Shown here one piece after another: positions 25,990 through 34,089 of a stretch of DNA of 64,000 nt (position 1 is its first letter; every line of letters starts with the position of its first letter). The stretch is from the NCBI GenBank assembly GCA_052318935.1, contig JBQRKO010000022.1; one strand, given 5' to 3'. Source of the DNA: Niallia sp052318935. GTDB lineage: Bacteria > Bacillota > Bacilli > Bacillales > Cytobacillaceae. A program made the translations under genes and the position numbers. The notes under the pieces are model-generated. The model was not told the origin of the DNA. It searched no databases and was given only the letters and a program-made list of their open reading frames with translations.

Positions 25990-26661
25990 ATGAGCAAAAA
26001 TATAGCAAAAATGATTGATCATACATTATTAAAAGCAGATGCGATCGAAAACCAAATCAAGCTATTATGTGAAGAGGCGAAACAATACGAATTTGCTTCT
26101 GTTTGTGTCAATCCTACTTGGGTAAAAACAGCAAGTGAGTTATTAGCAGGAACAAATGTAAAAGTTTGTACCGTTATTGGTTTTCCTTTAGGGGCAACTA
26201 CATCTGCTGTCAAAGCATTTGAAACAAAAGATGCAATCGAAAACGGAGCAACAGAAGTAGATATGGTAATTAATATCGGCGCATTAAAAGATAATAATTA
26301 TGCTCTTGTTAAAGAAGATATTAAAGCAGTTGTTCAAGCTGCAGATGGAAAAGCGTTGACAAAAGTGATTATTGAAACAAGTTTGTTGACAGATGAAGAG
26401 AAGGAAGCTGCTTGTCGTTTAGCGGTTGAAGCAGGTACTGATTTTGTGAAAACATCTACGGGATTTTCTACAGGTGGAGCAACTGCTGCAGATATTCAAT
26501 TAATGAGAAAGACTGTTGGTCCTGATATTGGCGTAAAAGCATCAGGCGGGGTTAGAAGCAGTGAAGATACAGAAAAAATGATCGAAGCAGGCGCTACAAG
26601 AATTGGAGCAAGTTCAGGCGTTGCGATTGTAAATGGCTTAACAAGCAACAGTGATTATTAA
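25990..26661 (+). CDS. deoC: Deoxyribose-phosphate aldolase DeoC
   Basis: A 223-residue class I aldolase that splits 2-deoxyribose 5-phosphate into glyceraldehyde 3-phosphate and acetaldehyde. The Schiff-base lysine is Lys154 in VKTSTGFSTGG, and KASGGVRS follows. AAAGGAG precedes the ATG. In B. subtilis deoC lies in a nucleoside operon elsewhere; here it sits at the end of the dnaJ-prmA-rsmE-mtaB run and is closed by a terminator. Confidence 0.97.
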   Translation: MSKNIAKMIDHTLLKADAIENQIKLLCEEAKQYEFASVCVNPTWVKTASELLAGTNVKVCTVIGFPLGATTSAVKAFETKDAIENGATEVDMVINIGALKDNNYALVKEDIKAVVQAADGKALTKVIIETSLLTDEEKEAACRLAVEAGTDFVKTSTGFSTGGATAADIQLMRKTVGPDIGVKASGGVRSSEDTEKMIEAGATRIGASSGVAIVNGLTSNSDY

Positions 26662-26668
26662 TATGGGT

Positions 26669-26715
26669 AAAGGGGCTGTTCAATAGTCGATTTCGGCTAT
26701 TGGATGCCCCTTTTT
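26669..26715. terminator. Terminator between deoC and yqeW
   Basis: AAAGGGGC pairs with GCCCCTTTTT, with CAATAG / CTATTG inside. A second GGGACAGCCCCTTTAT on the far side (about 26776-26792) can also pair, so the region could terminate both convergent genes. Confidence 0.8.
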
Positions 26716-26788
26716 ATTTTCAACACTGATATATCAACATTCTTTTTTTTTTAATTTTCAATAGATTTACCCTTTTGGGACAGCCCCT

Positions 26789-27706
26789 TTATTTATGCAT
26801 TTTCATGATCCATCTCCCGAAATGTGGTGCAAAAGGAAGAACCAATAAGGAAGTGACAACATTAAATAATAAACTTGCATGTGCAAGCTGAACATCTTTT
26901 ATTGGGGTTAGTGCTTCTACTATCTGCTTTAATAGTGATAGAAAAGGATAAAAAAGGACTACTCCACCGATATTAAGCCAAATATGTGCATACGCACTTA
27001 GTCGTGCTCCTCTTTCTGCTCCAACGGAAGCTAAATAAGACGTAATACATGTACCAATATTTGATCCTAGCATAACGGCAATACCCGTTTCAATTGGAAG
27101 CAATCCAGCTGTTAAAAAGCCCATGATGATTCCAATGGTAGCTGTACTTGATTGAATAAGAGCGGTTAAAATGATGCCAACAAATACGGCTAATAAAGTT
27201 CGGTCAGACAGGTAGAATAGAAAATTTTCAATAAATGGTTGATGCTGGACAATATTAGCGAAATATTTAAAACCTCTCATCGTCGTGAACACGATTGCAA
27301 TTCCAAATAACACACATCCAATACTTCTCATTTTCTTTTTATTTACTAAAATAAAGAAGACTCCTATTACAGCTAATGGCAAAAGAAAATTATCTATATT
27401 AACTGTGATAAATTCAGTTGTAAATGTAGTGCCGATATTCGTGCCAAGGATAATGCCGATTGATTGGGGAAAAGTAAGGGCACCTGCAGATATAAGCCCG
27501 ATTGTGAGTACCATGACAGCGGAACTGCTTTGTAGAATAGATGTTATGATAATGGAAATAATCATGCCCTTCCAAGGTTTATCTGTTAGCCGTTCTAACC
27601 AAATTTTTAATGACTGGGAAGATAAATGAAAAAGACCTGTGCGCAATAATGTCATTCCGAAGATAAATAAAAGAATTAATAAGATAAAAAGAACCATATA
27701 TATCAT
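26789..27706 (-). CDS. yqeW: Na/Pi-cotransporter family protein YqeW
   Basis: A 305-residue integral membrane protein of the NptA/PF02690 family, with about eight hydrophobic segments. The duplicated signature is plain: ILQSSSAVMVL near residue 58 and LIQSSTATIGI near 183. It lacks the C-terminal PhoU-like domain of larger relatives, like B. subtilis YqeW in the same place. GAGGGAGTG precedes the ATG. Probable sodium-coupled phosphate transport; substrate not shown by sequence. Confidence 0.9.
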   Translation of the reverse strand: MIYMVLFILLILLFIFGMTLLRTGLFHLSSQSLKIWLERLTDKPWKGMIISIIITSILQSSSAVMVLTIGLISAGALTFPQSIGIILGTNIGTTFTTEFITVNIDNFLLPLAVIGVFFILVNKKKMRSIGCVLFGIAIVFTTMRGFKYFANIVQHQPFIENFLFYLSDRTLLAVFVGIILTALIQSSTATIGIIMGFLTAGLLPIETGIAVMLGSNIGTCITSYLASVGAERGARLSAYAHIWLNIGGVVLFYPFLSLLKQIVEALTPIKDVQLAHASLLFNVVTSLLVLPFAPHFGRWIMKMHK

Positions 27707-27872
27707 TTTTTTTCACTCCCTCAAGAAACTATATGACTGGAAAGGGAAGGACATGCCGTTTTGAAATAAAAGTATAGAATATCTTTTGTGACAGAAAATA
27801 ATAAAAGACAGTAAGAAATCAAATTTTTTACTGTTTTCTTAAAAACATTTACAAGTACTAGGCTAAATACAG

Positions 27873-27901
27873 TTGACCTTGATTCGTTGATATATTATAA
27901 T
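27873..27901 (+). promoter_or_regulatory. Promoter of rpsU-yqeY
   Basis: TTGACC (27873-27878), 17 bases, TATAAT (27896-27901) is a strong sigma-A promoter 62 bases before rpsU. Confidence 0.85.
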
Positions 27902-27963
27902 GTCAAAGTACATGTAAACCATGTTGAATGTTAGTGTGTTGTGTTCGGAGGGAGGGAAAGAGA

Positions 27964-28137
27964 ATGTCTAAAACCGTCGTTCGTAAAAACGAATCGCTTG
28001 AAGATGCTCTTCGTCGCTTCAAACGTTCAGTATCAAAAACTGGTACTTTGCAGGAAGCTAGAAAGCGCGAATTCTACGAAAAACCTAGTGTTAAGCGTAA
28101 GAAAAAATCAGAAGCAGCAAGAAAACGTAAGTTCTAA
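27964..28137 (+). CDS. rpsU: 30S ribosomal protein S21
   Basis: A 57-residue, very basic protein ([19 protein letters not shown] opens it; it ends in [12 protein letters not shown]) that sits near the anti-Shine-Dalgarno end of 16S rRNA. GGAGGGAGGG precedes the ATG. A longer frame starting at 27928 runs through that Shine-Dalgarno and is rejected. Co-transcribed with yqeY, as is usual. Confidence 0.98.
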
Positions 28138-28153
28138 TGAGAGGGTGTATTAA

Positions 28154-28597
28154 TTGAGTCTTCTCGAACGTTTAAATACCGATATGAAGCAAGCGATGAA
28201 AAACAAAGAAAAAGATAAACTCATTGTTATTAGAATGTTAAAAGCTGCCATTCAAAATGAAAGCATTAAGATTGGTAGTGAACTTTCTGAAGACGACGAG
28301 TTATCTGTCCTTTCTCGCGAAGTAAAACAACGCAAGGACTCCCTCCATGAGTTTGAAAAAGCAGGTCGTCAAGATCTTGTTGACAAAGTACGTGCGGAGT
28401 TACAACATGTTGAAATATATATGCCTAAACAACTTTCTGAAGAGGAACTATCAGAAATTGTTGTTTCTGTCATTGCAGAAACAAATGCTTCTTCCAAGAA
28501 AGAAATGGGAAAAGTGATGGCTGCTTTAATGCCAAAGGTTAAAGGTAAAGCAGATGGTTCACTAGTAAATAAACTTGTACAACAACACCTTTCATAA
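28154..28597 (+). CDS. yqeY: YqeY, GatB/YqeY-domain protein
   Basis: A 147-residue helical protein related to the C-terminal domain of GatB, the tRNA-dependent amidotransferase subunit. The start is TTG (MSLLERLNTDMKQAMKNK) with GAGGGTG upstream. The tRNA-binding-like tail has KGKADGSLVNKLVQ. Its exact role is unknown. It follows rpsU by 16 bases and ends at a strong terminator. Confidence 0.94.
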   Translation: MSLLERLNTDMKQAMKNKEKDKLIVIRMLKAAIQNESIKIGSELSEDDELSVLSREVKQRKDSLHEFEKAGRQDLVDKVRAELQHVEIYMPKQLSEEELSEIVVSVIAETNASSKKEMGKVMAALMPKVKGKADGSLVNKLVQQHLS

Positions 28598-28611
28598 ATT
28601 GATTTTGTTTT

Positions 28612-28640
28612 AAGGCTGCAGTAGAAACTGCAGCCTTTTT
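28612..28640 (+). terminator. Terminator after yqeY
   Basis: AAGGCTGCAGT pairs perfectly with ACTGCAGCCTT around AGAA and is followed by TTT. Confidence 0.9.
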
Positions 28641-28821
28641 ACGTAAGATAAAATTTTTTACTTAGGTAGCTTGGGGTGTACAGGAGCGAGGCGCTTGCAA
28701 TTATCTTATGAAACTGTTGGTTTTAATAAAAATAATTAGGAAGTCCCTTTTGATTTTCATAAAGGGTTTATCAAGGACAAACTAAAGATAAAAAGACCTA
28801 AGTTTTGTCCTGTCACAAAAA

Positions 28822-28847
28822 TGAAACTTTTTTCATTTTTCACCGTA
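28822..28847 (+). promoter_or_regulatory. Sigma-W-type promoter of nfeD-floA
   Basis: TGAAAC (28822-28827), 16 bases, CGTA (28844-28847) matches the ECF sigma-W consensus. In B. subtilis the yqeZ-yqfA-yqfB operon is a sigma-W target induced by envelope stress. The position, 46 bases before the nfeD start, supports this. Confidence 0.85.
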
Positions 28848-28892
28848 AACATACATAAAGAAAGATTTAACGAACGAAGAAAGGAGGTAAAC

Positions 28893-29678
28893 ATGGGAAG
28901 AAATTTACGATTATTTGCACAATTTCTTTTTGTTTTTTTATTATCCTTCATTCCTAGTACTGCTTTTGCAAGTGGTAGGCAAATTGTCTATAAGATTGCG
29001 CTGGAGGAAACGGCTGCGGATAAAATAGCAAGGTTTGCAACTAATCCTTATATTATTACCCTATTATTAACGATAGGATGTTTAGGACTAATGATTCAAT
29101 TATTTACTCATGGATTTGGTCTGCCGGGATTAGTAGCTCTCACCTCGTTCTTATTATTTTATTATGGACATATAGTGTCTGGCCTTGCCGGATATGAAAC
29201 GATCCTATTATTTGTAGTTGGAATTGTTTTACTGTTTTTAGAGTTATTTATTCCAGGTGGAATTGTTGGCATTTTAGGTGGAATTGCGATTGTTACGAGT
29301 TTATTTCTTGCAGGTAGAAATATTGTTCAAATGGGAATAAGCATACTCATTGCAATAGGAATTTCCATCCTTGCATCTATTATAATGGTAAAGGTGTTGG
29401 GTAAAAGAATGAAGTTCTTTAAAAAAATGATTTTAACAGATACCACCAATACAGAAAGTGGATATGTTTCGAATCAAAATCGGACGGATTTAGTCGGAAA
29501 AATCGGTACAACATTAACGGCGCTTCGTCCTGCTGGAACAGTAGTAATAAAAGAGGAGCGGATTGATGTCGTAAGTGAAGGTATTTTCATTGAAAAAAAT
29601 ACGAAAGTGAAAGTGGTAAAAGCTGAAGGTGCAAGAATAGTCGTTCGAGAAGCAGATACAGATATTAAAGGAGGATAA
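28893..29678 (+). CDS. yqeZ: NfeD-family membrane protein, short form lacking the protease domain
   Basis: A 261-residue protein in the yqeZ position before floA. A signal peptide (LRLFAQFLFVFLLSF, cleaved about residue 25) is followed by a short strand, IVYKIALEE. Three or four membrane segments come next (about 53-150), then a soluble OB-fold NfeD domain (LVGKIGTTLTALRPAGTV onward). B. subtilis YqeZ is about 437 residues, with a ClpP-like serine protease domain after the signal peptide. Here that domain is missing and the sequence jumps to TAADKIARFATNPY. AAGGAGG precedes the ATG; a longer frame from 28821 runs through the promoter and is rejected. Confidence 0.88.
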   Translation: MGRNLRLFAQFLFVFLLSFIPSTAFASGRQIVYKIALEETAADKIARFATNPYIITLLLTIGCLGLMIQLFTHGFGLPGLVALTSFLLFYYGHIVSGLAGYETILLFVVGIVLLFLELFIPGGIVGILGGIAIVTSLFLAGRNIVQMGISILIAIGISILASIIMVKVLGKRMKFFKKMILTDTTNTESGYVSNQNRTDLVGKIGTTLTALRPAGTVVIKEERIDVVSEGIFIEKNTKVKVVKAEGARIVVREADTDIKGG

Positions 29679-29681
29679 GAA

Positions 29682-30671
29682 ATGTTTGGTTTCGAAATTT
29701 TTTGGGTTGCCATTATTGTATTGGCTGTTATTTTATTAGGAGTACTGTTAACATTTGTTCCTATTATGCTGTGGATTTCCGCATTGGCTGCAGGTGTTAA
29801 AATAAGCATCTTTACACTTATAGGAATGCGTTTAAGAAGGGTTATTCCAAGTCGTGTTGTAAACCCGCTTATTAAAGCGCATAAAGCAGGCCTTCAAGTA
29901 ACCATCAATCAGCTGGAAAGCCATTATTTAGCAGGCGGGAATGTAGACAGGGTAGTTAATGCATTAATTGCTGCTCATCGTGCCAATATTGAACTAACAT
30001 TTGAAAGATGTGCTGCCATTGATTTAGCAGGTCGTGATGTTTTAGAAGCAGTGCAAATGAGTGTTAATCCAAAGGTAATTGAAACGCCATTTATTGCTGG
30101 TGTGGCAATGGATGGGATTGAAATGAAAGCAAAAGCGAGAATTACGGTGCGTGCCAATATTGAAAGACTGGTTGGGGGAGCAGGAGAAGAAACAATTGTT
30201 GCCCGTGTCGGCGAAGGGGTAGTATCCACGATTGGTTCGTCTGATAACCATAAAAAAGTATTAGAAAATCCTGATTTAATTTCCCAAACAGTTTTATCAA
30301 AAGGGCTGGATGCAGGTACAGCATTTGAAATTCTATCGATTGATATTGCAGACGTGGATATCGGTAAAAATATCGGTGCAGAATTACAAACAGAACAGGC
30401 AGAAGCGGATAAAAAGATAGCGCAGGCAAAAGCAGAAGAACGCAGAGCAATGGCTGTTGCCCAAGAACAAGAGATGAAAGCGAGAGTAGAAGAAATGCGG
30501 GCAAAAGTGGTTGAAGCAGAAGCAACCGTGCCTATGGCAATGTCAGATGCTCTCCGTTCAGGCAATATTGGCGTAATGGATTATATGAACTTGCAAAATA
30601 TAACAGCTGATACGGAAATGAGAGGGTCTATCGGCAAGTTGACTAACGAAAAAGATAAGAACGACAAATAA
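29682..30671 (+). CDS. floA: Flotillin-like protein FloA
   Basis: A 329-residue scaffold protein of membrane microdomains. A hydrophobic hairpin at the N-terminus (about residues 5-45) anchors it, the SPFH-like domain follows, and a Glu/Ala-rich coiled coil (EQAEADKKIAQAKAEERRA) lies near 245-290. The sequence VNPKVIETPFIAGVAMDGIE is typical. AAAGGAGG precedes the ATG, three bases after the nfeD stop. FloA and NfeD proteins act together in membrane organisation. Confidence 0.96.
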   Translation: MFGFEIFWVAIIVLAVILLGVLLTFVPIMLWISALAAGVKISIFTLIGMRLRRVIPSRVVNPLIKAHKAGLQVTINQLESHYLAGGNVDRVVNALIAAHRANIELTFERCAAIDLAGRDVLEAVQMSVNPKVIETPFIAGVAMDGIEMKAKARITVRANIERLVGGAGEETIVARVGEGVVSTIGSSDNHKKVLENPDLISQTVLSKGLDAGTAFEILSIDIADVDIGKNIGAELQTEQAEADKKIAQAKAEERRAMAVAQEQEMKARVEEMRAKVVEAEATVPMAMSDALRSGNIGVMDYMNLQNITADTEMRGSIGKLTNEKDKNDK

Positions 30672-30701
30672 GTAAAGAAAATCTAGAGAGGAGTAAACTC
30701 T

Positions 30702-31109
30702 TTGGAATATATCTCAATCATTGCTATAGTGGTAGGATTTATTTTTTCCATGCTGCAAAAAGAGAAAAAATCTAGTCCGAAAAACAAAACTAATCAGCAA
30801 AAGCCGTTTTCACTGCCGGAAGATGAAGTTTTTACAGAAAAAAACATTTATGAAAATACCGAAGAAATAGTGGACACAGTTGAAACTGAATTAGAACAAA
30901 TAAAAAAAGAAAAAGCCCTATTGGAGAAAAAACTTAAAAGCATCGAATTGTATAACAAAAAGATGACAAAAGATACTTTTAACTCAAAAAAATCTGGAGA
31001 CGGTTTATTTTCAAAGGATAAGCTAATAGATGCTGTTATTCTATCAGAAGTGATTTCTCCTCCAAGAGCAAAAAACGGCCATAAAATAAATGGCTCTGTT
31101 AAACGATAA
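30702..31109 (+). CDS. Small membrane-anchored protein in the yqfB position
   Basis: A 135-residue protein of unknown function. It has one N-terminal membrane segment (ISIIAIVVGFIFSML, about 4-18) and a long charged helix likely to coil (ELEQIKKEKALLEKKLKSI, about 63-81). A C-terminal motif DAVILSEVISPPRAK resembles a short motif I recall from other small Bacillaceae proteins. The TTG start follows GAGAGGAG. It is third in the sigma-W operon. Its last codons (GSVKR and the stop) lie inside repeat D2, so its C-terminus has been altered by insertion. Confidence 0.72.
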   Translation: MEYISIIAIVVGFIFSMLQKEKKSSPKNKTNQQKPFSLPEDEVFTEKNIYENTEEIVDTVETELEQIKKEKALLEKKLKSIELYNKKMTKDTFNSKKSGDGLFSKDKLIDAVILSEVISPPRAKNGHKINGSVKR

Positions 31110-31266
31110 TGTTGTTTATAGGAAGGGAATCTGGGAGACTCCTGCGGAAAAACGGGTTTACAAGACCTGCAGTAAGGTACGAGCGAGGAAGCTTGAAAGA
31201 ATGTCCGCGGAAAAGGGAGTGGATTCCCTGACCTTTTGAAAATCAACAATGGAATTTAACAGAGCC
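31092..31266 (+). repeat. Family D dispersed repeat, intact copy D2
   Basis: A 175-bp element with ends GGCTCTGTTAAA / TTTAACAGAGCC. Flanks AAATAAAT (31084-31091) and AAATGAAT (31267-31274) form an 8-bp duplication with one mismatch. Interior blocks GAGACTCCTGCGG, GTACGAGCGAGG, TGTCCGCGGAAAAGG and TGGATTCCCTGACC match D1. It overlaps the 3' end of the preceding gene. The GGCTCT ends resemble what I recall of ISL3-family termini, also an 8-bp duplicator, but no transposase is nearby. Confidence 0.85.
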
Positions 31267-31377
31267 AAATGAATAAATACAGTAAAACGCACCGCTCTAG
31301 CAGTATGTTTTCACCCGGTTGATATCCTGAGCATTTCTTCAAGGCAAAGAATAAACTTTTGCATGAAATAGGTGCTA

Positions 31378-31426
31378 GAACCTCCTTTTTTCTCATACAT
31401 ATGAGAGGAAAGGGGGTTCTTTTTTT
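31378..31426 (+). terminator. Terminator-like hairpin overlapping the yqfC Shine-Dalgarno
   Basis: GAACCTCC..TCTCATA (31378-31397) pairs with TATGAGA..GGGGGTTC (31400-31419), followed by a T-run that ends at the yqfC ATG. The only Shine-Dalgarno for yqfC (AGGAAAGGGGG) is in the right arm. It could be the end of the floA operon, an attenuator, or a structure that hides the ribosome site. Confidence 0.6.
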
Positions 31427-31711
31427 ATGGCTAAAAAATGGGGATACAGCTTGCGGAACTGGGTAATAAAAAACTTAGAGCTTCCTCAAGATGTCATGAT
31501 GGACTTACCTAGGATTACGATGATTGGTCAAATTCATATTTATATTGAGAACCACCGTGGATTGATTACATTTTCTGATAACGAATTAAGGCTGCTGCTA
31601 AAACAAGGACAGCTTTTAATAAAAGGAAAAGGATTTGTTATTAAAACAATTATGCCTGAAGAAATATTGTTAGAAGGAAAAATAGATCACGTAATGTACA
31701 TAAATGATTAA
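31427..31711 (+). CDS. yqfC: Sporulation protein YqfC
   Basis: A 94-residue YabP/YqfC-family protein. The core ITMIGQIHIYIENHRGLITF and a later LLIKGKGFVIK are typical. In B. subtilis yqfC-yqfD is transcribed in the mother cell under sigma-E; I could not identify a convincing sigma-E promoter here. The ATG directly follows a T-run after a hairpin. It is followed by yqfD after 14 bases. Confidence 0.92.
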   Translation: MAKKWGYSLRNWVIKNLELPQDVMMDLPRITMIGQIHIYIENHRGLITFSDNELRLLLKQGQLLIKGKGFVIKTIMPEEILLEGKIDHVMYIND

Positions 31712-31725
31712 CTTGGGAGGAAGCT

Positions 31726-32919
31726 ATGAAAAATCATTGGATAGAATTTTTTACAGGCATTATAACAGTAAAGGTAACAGGAAAAGGGTTGGAGAGGCTG
31801 CTAAATCAATTGATGCGGAACGATATATCTGTTTGGAATGTAAAAAAACATGGTACAAAAACGATCACATTTCAAATGAACCTACGCAAGATAAAGGAAT
31901 TACGCCCTATTATTCGAGGCAGCGGCTGTAAAATAGAGTTCCAGCACAAGTCTGGAGCTCCCTTTCTTTATAAAAGATTAATGAAAAATAGTGGTTTTGT
32001 AATAGGGATTTTCCTTTTTTTTGGACTAGTTTTTGCTTTATCCAATATGGTATGGGGTATTGAAATAAAAGGAGCCAACCCAGCAACAGAATACAAGATC
32101 CGAAAGCAGCTTGATAAAATGGATATTAAAATCGGAAAATTTCAATTCTTTAATAAAGAATTAGATGCCATTCAGGCTGAGCTGACGAATAGCATTAATG
32201 ATATTACATGGGTAGGTGTGGAATTAAAAGGGACAACTTATCATTTTCAAGTAGTGGAAAAAAATGAGCCGGAAAAAATAGAGAAAACAAGTCCGCAAAA
32301 TCTGATTGCGAAAAAAAAAGCTACTATTGTGACTTATTTCATTGAAGAAGGAGAAAAAGTTTTTAACGTGAATGATGTCGTAAAAAAAGGGCAGCTCCTT
32401 GTGACAGGTACGATAGGAAAGGATGAAAATACGCGCATTGTTGCAGCAAAAGGGAAGATATGGGGAGAGACATGGTATAAATCTGATGTTACGATTCCAT
32501 TAGAAAGCAAGTTCCAAGTATTTAATGGGAATGAAAAACAAAAGCATTATGTAAAAATAGCAGATATTCATATCCCGATATGGGGATTTGGAAAAATAAA
32601 ATATAAAAAATATGAATTGGAAGAAAACGAAAGGAAAATAAAGTTTTTAAAATGGGATCTGCCAATCTATATGGTGAATAAAACATATAGAGAAAAGGAA
32701 GAAGTAATCAGAACCTATACAAAAAAAGAAGCGGTGGAAAAAGGCAAAGAAATGGCTAGAAAAGATGTATTAGCTAAAATAGGGGAAGACGGGAAAATAA
32801 AGGAAGAAAAAATTTTGCGCCAAACTATAAAGAATGGTAAAGTAATAATAACAATAGATTATACAACCATAGAAAATATCGCGAAAGAACAACCTATAAC
32901 TCAAGGAGACTTGGAATGA
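31726..32919 (+). CDS. yqfD: Sporulation protein YqfD
   Basis: A 397-residue membrane protein needed for efficient sporulation in B. subtilis. A short cytoplasmic N-terminal domain (WIEFFTGIITVKVTGKGLE) precedes a single strong membrane segment (FVIGIFLFFGLVFALSNMVW, about 86-105). A large extracytoplasmic domain follows, containing WVGVELKGTTYHFQVVEK. GGGAGG precedes the ATG. It overlaps phoH by four bases (ATGA). Confidence 0.94.
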   Translation: MKNHWIEFFTGIITVKVTGKGLERLLNQLMRNDISVWNVKKHGTKTITFQMNLRKIKELRPIIRGSGCKIEFQHKSGAPFLYKRLMKNSGFVIGIFLFFGLVFALSNMVWGIEIKGANPATEYKIRKQLDKMDIKIGKFQFFNKELDAIQAELTNSINDITWVGVELKGTTYHFQVVEKNEPEKIEKTSPQNLIAKKKATIVTYFIEEGEKVFNVNDVVKKGQLLVTGTIGKDENTRIVAAKGKIWGETWYKSDVTIPLESKFQVFNGNEKQKHYVKIADIHIPIWGFGKIKYKKYELEENERKIKFLKWDLPIYMVNKTYREKEEVIRTYTKKEAVEKGKEMARKDVLAKIGEDGKIKEEKILRQTIKNGKVIITIDYTTIENIAKEQPITQGDLE

Positions 32920-33881
32920 CAGAAGATTTAAAAACAATGAATGTTAAATTAAATGGCCCTAATGAAGCCGTAGCATTACTAGGAAATGGAGACAGCAATC
33001 TAGAAGTATTAGAAAAGGAATTGGATTGTAATATCGTAACAAGAGGAGAGACATTGCATGTTTCATCCACAAATCCTGACAGTATTGATCTTGTTGGTGA
33101 CATCGTGGAAAAGCTATTGTATGTTATCCGAAAAGGCATATCCATTAGTCAAAGGGATGTTGTTTACGCCATTTCATTAGCGAAAAAAGGGACGTTAGAA
33201 TATTTTGATTCATTATATGATGAAGAGATTGCTAAGACGATTAAAGGCAAATCGATTCGAGTAAAAACAATTGGTCAAAGCGAATATATTCGTGCGATTA
33301 AACGAAAGGACCTTGTGTTCGGAATTGGTCCTGCTGGAACTGGTAAAACATATTTAGCTGTTGTTATGGCGGTTAATGCATTAAAAAATGGAAAAGTGAA
33401 TAAGATTATTTTGACAAGGCCTGCGGTGGAGGCTGGGGAAAGTTTAGGGTTTTTACCAGGTGATTTAAAAGAAAAGGTTGATCCATATTTGAGACCGCTT
33501 TATGATGCCCTCCATGATGTTTTAGGTACAGAGCATACGGCACGTTTAATAGAGCGAAATACGATTGAAGTCGCACCTTTAGCGTATATGAGGGGAAGGA
33601 CTCTTGAAGATGCATTTATCATTTTAGATGAAGCGCAAAACACCACACAAGCGCAAATGAAAATGTTTTTAACAAGGCTTGGTTTTGGATCTAAAATGGT
33701 GATTACAGGTGATCAAACACAAATTGATTTGCCAAAAGGGGTTAAATCTGGTCTTGTTGTTGCGGAAAGGATATTACAAAAAGTATCAGATATTGCTTTT
33801 GTGCATCTAGAAGAAAGCGATGTAGTCCGGCATCCATTAGTAGGAAAAATAGTACTGGCTTATAAAGAACAAGAGAGCTGA
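32916..33881 (+). CDS. phoH: PhoH-family ATPase
   Basis: A 321-residue P-loop ATPase. Walker A GPAGTGKT is at residues 138-145 and Walker B ILDEAQN near 236-242. The N-terminal region (about 15-80) resembles a KH-like RNA-binding module. PhoH proteins are linked to RNA handling, and the neighbour ybeY is an endoribonuclease-like factor. GGAGACTTGG precedes the ATG, which overlaps the yqfD stop. Confidence 0.95.
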   Translation: MTEDLKTMNVKLNGPNEAVALLGNGDSNLEVLEKELDCNIVTRGETLHVSSTNPDSIDLVGDIVEKLLYVIRKGISISQRDVVYAISLAKKGTLEYFDSLYDEEIAKTIKGKSIRVKTIGQSEYIRAIKRKDLVFGIGPAGTGKTYLAVVMAVNALKNGKVNKIILTRPAVEAGESLGFLPGDLKEKVDPYLRPLYDALHDVLGTEHTARLIERNTIEVAPLAYMRGRTLEDAFIILDEAQNTTQAQMKMFLTRLGFGSKMVITGDQTQIDLPKGVKSGLVVAERILQKVSDIAFVHLEESDVVRHPLVGKIVLAYKEQES

Positions 33882-33897
33882 AAAAAATAGATAGAAC

Positions 33898-33946
33898 AGC
33901 CGAATCTCCCGTCTTTAATAGAGGATATAGGGAGAATCGGCTTTTT
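33898..33946 (+). terminator. Terminator after phoH
   Basis: AGCCGAATCTCCC pairs with GGGAGAATCGGCT, followed by TTTT. It separates phoH from pgpH. Confidence 0.88.
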
Positions 33947-34089
33947 AAAGTGTTGTTTAAAAAGGAATGAATAGATAATTATGCACGAAAATTGGAAAAA
34001 AAGATGAAAACGACCGAAAAAACTGTTATGATTTTACATATTACGTCAAAATACGGGCGGTATATTTTTACGAAAGATAGGAGGTTATT

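Noticed and set aside
31360..31410. A sigma-E promoter for yqfC, using CATACAT as -10
   Set aside because: It would put transcription start in the ribosome site and has no good -35 partner.
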